Positions 61,573 through 64,000 of a DNA stretch of 64,000 nucleotides are shown here, piece after piece. The translations under genes were made by a program, and so were the position numbers. Positions within the stretch are counted from its first letter, which is position 1; each line of letters opens with the position of its first letter. This stretch comes from an uncultured Flavobacteriaceae bacterium. GTDB taxonomy: Bacteria; Bacteroidota; Bacteroidia; Flavobacteriales; Flavobacteriaceae. The notes under the pieces were generated by a model. It made no database searches, had not been told where the DNA came from, and saw only the letters and a list, made by a program, of their open reading frames with translations. The stretch is from NCBI GenBank assembly GCA_947501845.1, contig CANMXP010000004.1:62001-126000 (forward strand), written 5' to 3'.

Positions 61573-62604
61573 TTAAAATATCATTTTACGTTTTCTAACT
61601 AATAACCAAATAATAACAGGTGCTCCAATTAAAGATGTTATGGCATTAATTGGTAGGGTAAGGTCGCTTGATGGTAATTGGGCAATGGTATCACAAACAA
61701 GCATAATAATGGCACCAAATAAAAAAACTGCTGGTAATAATATTTTATGGTTCGATGTGTTAAAAACTTGTCGAGTCATATGCGGAATAGCCAAGCCAAT
61801 AAAAACAATAGGCCCAGCAAAAGCTGTGATGGTTCCTGCTAATAAACTGGTGGCTATGATTATTAATAACCGACTCATTTTTACGTTCAATCCTAAACTT
61901 TTAGCATAGTTTTCTCCCAATAATAATGTATTTAATGTTTTAATAGAGGCTAAACTTAATATAATGCCTAGGATATAAATTATAAAAAATATAAATAACT
62001 CATGCCACGTAAGGTTACCAATACTACCAAAGCCCCAAAATATATATTGTTGTAATTCTTCAGCAGAACTAAAAAAAGAAAGTACACTAACTGTTGCCGT
62101 TGTAATACTACCAAACATTAAACCTATAATTAATATAGCCATGGTATCTCTAACTTTATTGGACATTATTAAAACAATAAGTAGCACTATAAAACTACCT
62201 AGGCTGGCAGCAATTACAATGCTCCACTTGGAAACAAGTACGCCAGCTAAAGCACCGCCAAAAAAGGAAGCGCCCATAATAACTAATGCGACTCCTAAAC
62301 TAGAACCAGATGTGATTCCTAAAACAAAAGGGCCGGCTAAGGGGTTTCTAAATAGTGTTTGCATGAGTAACCCAGAGATTCCCAAACCAGAACCAACAAT
62401 AATGGCTGTGAAAGCCTTTGGTAATCTGTATTCATGAATGATATGCTGCCAGGCTACATTTTCTGTTGGATGTCCAATTAGGCCATTAAAAACATCCTTA
62501 AAAGGGATAAGTACAGATCCTAAGCTTATGTTTGTACAGAAACATAGCAGTAGTACTAAAATTAGTATTATAAAAGGGAGTTTATATGTTTTGGTATCTG
62601 GCAA
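61573..62604 (-). CDS. FecCD/BtuC-type ABC permease
   Basis: 343 residues, about nine to ten spans. PLAGPFVLGITSGSSLGVAL, GLAIPHMTRQVF (coupling-helix region) and LPINAITSLIGAPVIIWLL are family signatures. Start TTG at 62604 directly abuts the TAG of the binding-protein gene, so translation is coupled. It moves a metal chelate or cobalamin across the inner membrane. Confidence 0.94.
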   Translation of the reverse strand: MPDTKTYKLPFIILILVLLLCFCTNISLGSVLIPFKDVFNGLIGHPTENVAWQHIIHEYRLPKAFTAIIVGSGLGISGLLMQTLFRNPLAGPFVLGITSGSSLGVALVIMGASFFGGALAGVLVSKWSIVIAASLGSFIVLLIVLIMSNKVRDTMAILIIGLMFGSITTATVSVLSFFSSAEELQQYIFWGFGSIGNLTWHELFIFFIIYILGIILSLASIKTLNTLLLGENYAKSLGLNVKMSRLLIIIATSLLAGTITAFAGPIVFIGLAIPHMTRQVFNTSNHKILLPAVFLFGAIIMLVCDTIAQLPSSDLTLPINAITSLIGAPVIIWLLVRKRKMIF

Positions 62605-63747
62605 CTATTCTAAGCGTTTAAAAAAGAAAGTTTCGTAATCATTTAATAAATCTGGATGGGCAATTTTTATCATGTCTTTTAAAATTAAGTCGGGTCTTAA
62701 AGAGCCTAATTCGTAATATAGCAATCCGCCTTTGGTACCTTTTCTTTTTGTGTAAGTATACACAGTGTTATTTTTATAGGCATTAAAAAGAGCGTAGCCC
62801 TTATGATTGTCTTGTATTTCCTTTTTTGTGTCAAAACTTCCAGCACCTATCCAAAATTCTGCATTTTGAGCCTTTTCCAATACATTTTCAAAGTTTAACT
62901 GTAAACTTCCAGTGCTATTATTATCTTTCCAAAGATAATCGGTATTTGCATCTTCTAAATATTTTGCAATAAAACTTTTCCCACCAGGAACATGCCATAC
63001 ATCCTTAAATGTAGAGCCAGACATGACCTTTGGCTTTCTGGTTGTTATTTTTGCCGCTTCTTTGGCTTTTAAGTAATCGGTTTCTATGGTTTTAAAAATA
63101 GAATCGGCTTCTTTTTCCTTATTATAAAAAGCAGCAATAAATTTTATCCATTCTGCCCTTCCTAAAGGATGTTGTTCAGTCCATGCCCCATCAATAACAA
63201 CTGGAATGCCTAATTTTTCTATTTGATCTAACTTTATGTTGACACCATTAACAGAAAAGCCAATGACCAGCTCTGGATTTAGTTCTAAAAGGGATTCAAT
63301 ATTGATCTCTAAATCGTTGCCTAAATCCTTAATGGCTCCATTATCCACCCTTGCTCTGGTTTTTTCTGAACAAATATATTTTGTATTAGGAAAACCGATT
63401 AAGCTATGGTCTACTTCTAAATATTCTAAAGCAGGGATGTTAGTCGTAGAAACAGCTACGAGGGTTTTAATAGGAATTTCTATTATTTTAGCATTAGTGT
63501 CAAGGTTTGGTAGTTTTCCATCTTTTTGTACTAAAAAATAGGTAAACGTTTTATTGCTATTTGGCCATGGGGAACTAACAATAACTTTTTTATAGCCTTT
63601 GTAATTCGTTATAGAAAAGCCTTTGGCATAACGGATGCTTTCTTCTATACCTTTTGATTCGTTTACAGAAGTGACTACGTGTTGCTTTTCTTCTTTACAA
63701 GATATAAGAAGTGTAGCGCATATTGCTAAAAGTATAAGAAATCGCAT
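62605..63747 (-). CDS. BtuF/FecB-type periplasmic-binding lipoprotein
   Basis: 380 residues. Lipobox LLISC (Cys17). IIEIPIKTLVAVSTTNIPAL, NPELVIGFSVNGV and LGIPVVIDGAWTEQHPLGRA are typical of the helical-backbone binding proteins for siderophores, heme and B12. First gene of the importer; no cobalamin riboswitch or other leader motif is recognised in the 190 bp upstream. The substrate cannot be decided from sequence. Confidence 0.92.
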   Translation of the reverse strand: MRFLILLAICATLLISCKEEKQHVVTSVNESKGIEESIRYAKGFSITNYKGYKKVIVSSPWPNSNKTFTYFLVQKDGKLPNLDTNAKIIEIPIKTLVAVSTTNIPALEYLEVDHSLIGFPNTKYICSEKTRARVDNGAIKDLGNDLEINIESLLELNPELVIGFSVNGVNIKLDQIEKLGIPVVIDGAWTEQHPLGRAEWIKFIAAFYNKEKEADSIFKTIETDYLKAKEAAKITTRKPKVMSGSTFKDVWHVPGGKSFIAKYLEDANTDYLWKDNNSTGSLQLNFENVLEKAQNAEFWIGAGSFDTKKEIQDNHKGYALFNAYKNNTVYTYTKRKGTKGGLLYYELGSLRPDLILKDMIKIAHPDLLNDYETFFFKRLE

Positions 63748-63898
63748 GGGAAAATAATTAAGGTCTAAAGGTCTTTATTTTTTTTGTAAAATTATAAGCT
63801 AATTGTAATTAAACCTATTTTTCATCTTGGCAGGCTTAAATGTAGTGATCTATTTAGTTTATAATTTCTAATAAAGTAGTGTTTTATTAAATAGGAAA

Positions 63899-63923
63899 AT
63901 CTCTGCTTTAGCAGGAATGATAA
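63899..63923. repeat. Degenerate intergenic palindrome, CATTCCTGC family
   Basis: ATCTCTGCTTTAGCAGGAAT followed by GATAA. CTGC TTTA GCAG forms the core stem. On the minus strand TCATTCCTGC matches the element at 4439. Confidence 0.45.
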
Positions 63924-63940
63924 AGTAGCCTAAACTGAGT

Positions 63941-64000
63941 TTATGTTAGCTTAACTTCAGAAATGAGATGCCATGAATCTCCTTCTTTTTTAAGATGAAA
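63941..64000 (-). CDS. C-terminal fragment of a gene cut by the window edge
   Basis: The minus-strand frame is open from the edge to TAA at 63943-63941 and encodes FHLKKEGDSWHLISEVKLT. The GDSWHLIS ending resembles SnoaL/NTF2-like or DUF4440-type C-termini (strand with Trp), but 19 residues are too few for a family call. Confidence 0.5.
   Translation of the reverse strand, partial: FHLKKEGDSWHLISEVKLT

Noticed and set aside
63748-63940. Possible cobalamin riboswitch before the BtuF-like gene
   Set aside because: No GCCACTG-type B12 box or matching helices could be found on the minus strand; the only structure is a short palindrome of the CATTCCTGC family.

Overview
The window is low-G+C (roughly one third), gene-dense DNA from a member of the Bacteroidota, almost certainly family Flavobacteriaceae. 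The reasons are the Bacteroidota promoter form (TTG or TTTG, about 19-20 nt, then TAnnTTTG) in front of rpmH, rpmE2 and mtaB, the FecI/FecR/STN-TonB receptor set, type B L31, DUF4199, DUF5777, DUF6934 and GlmU-like proteins, and a 951-residue CarB. I see no rRNA, tRNA, CRISPR, prophage or insertion sequence. The window looks like ordinary chromosome with small accessory patches.

Layout. 1-7.2 kb, minus strand: purL (its end lies outside the window), a DUF6934 protein with a 56-residue partner, a fructosamine-kinase-like protein, a RibD/DHFR-like reductase and an RsmB/NOP-type RNA methylase. 7.3-11 kb, plus: an ECF sigma / anti-sigma-like / metal-sensor-like set, followed by YHYH, YwqK-like and SCO proteins. 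11-13.7 kb: a BNR-repeat protein and, facing it, a second sigma / membrane protein / sensor set. 14-21 kb: MsbA-like exporter, phosphohexomutase, glycosyltransferase, DUF4199, rpmE2, GlmU-like protein. 21-28.8 kb: two YhhN-like membrane proteins around a PD40-type protein, an oligopeptide-binding lipoprotein, and an ABC ATPase with a large membrane protein. 29-37.7 kb: mtaB, a lipocalin-like lipoprotein, small enzymes, a lytic transglycosylase, rpmH, carB and a c-type cytochrome lipoprotein.

38-49.7 kb is a surface-glycan or glycolipid cluster. Nine tightly packed minus-strand genes (a nucleotidyltransferase-like protein, two B12-binding-type radical SAM enzymes around a SAM methyltransferase, a GT-C-like membrane protein, two GT2s, a PglK-like ABC flippase and a GT4) converge on another GT4. 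49.8-57.3 kb: YceI / cytochrome / DUF5777 / OB-fold proteins, an Asp-rich repeat lipoprotein, and a FecI-FecR-TonB receptor operon. 57.3-64 kb: hotdog thioesterase, DUF3307-SatD operon, rmuC, a B12/siderophore-type ABC importer and the tail of one more gene.

The most unusual items are these: four operator-like dyads at an exact 28-bp period directly before the SatD start codon, with Bacteroidota promoter elements built into the same repeat; a G+C-rich dispersed-repeat-like segment read in frame inside mtaB; two identically spaced ECF-type promoter candidates in the metal-sensor region; duplicated GFKxPE-YF-TLED boxes in a putative anti-sigma protein; the radical SAM / methyltransferase / nucleotidyltransferase block; and the DUF6934 + 56-residue gene pair.
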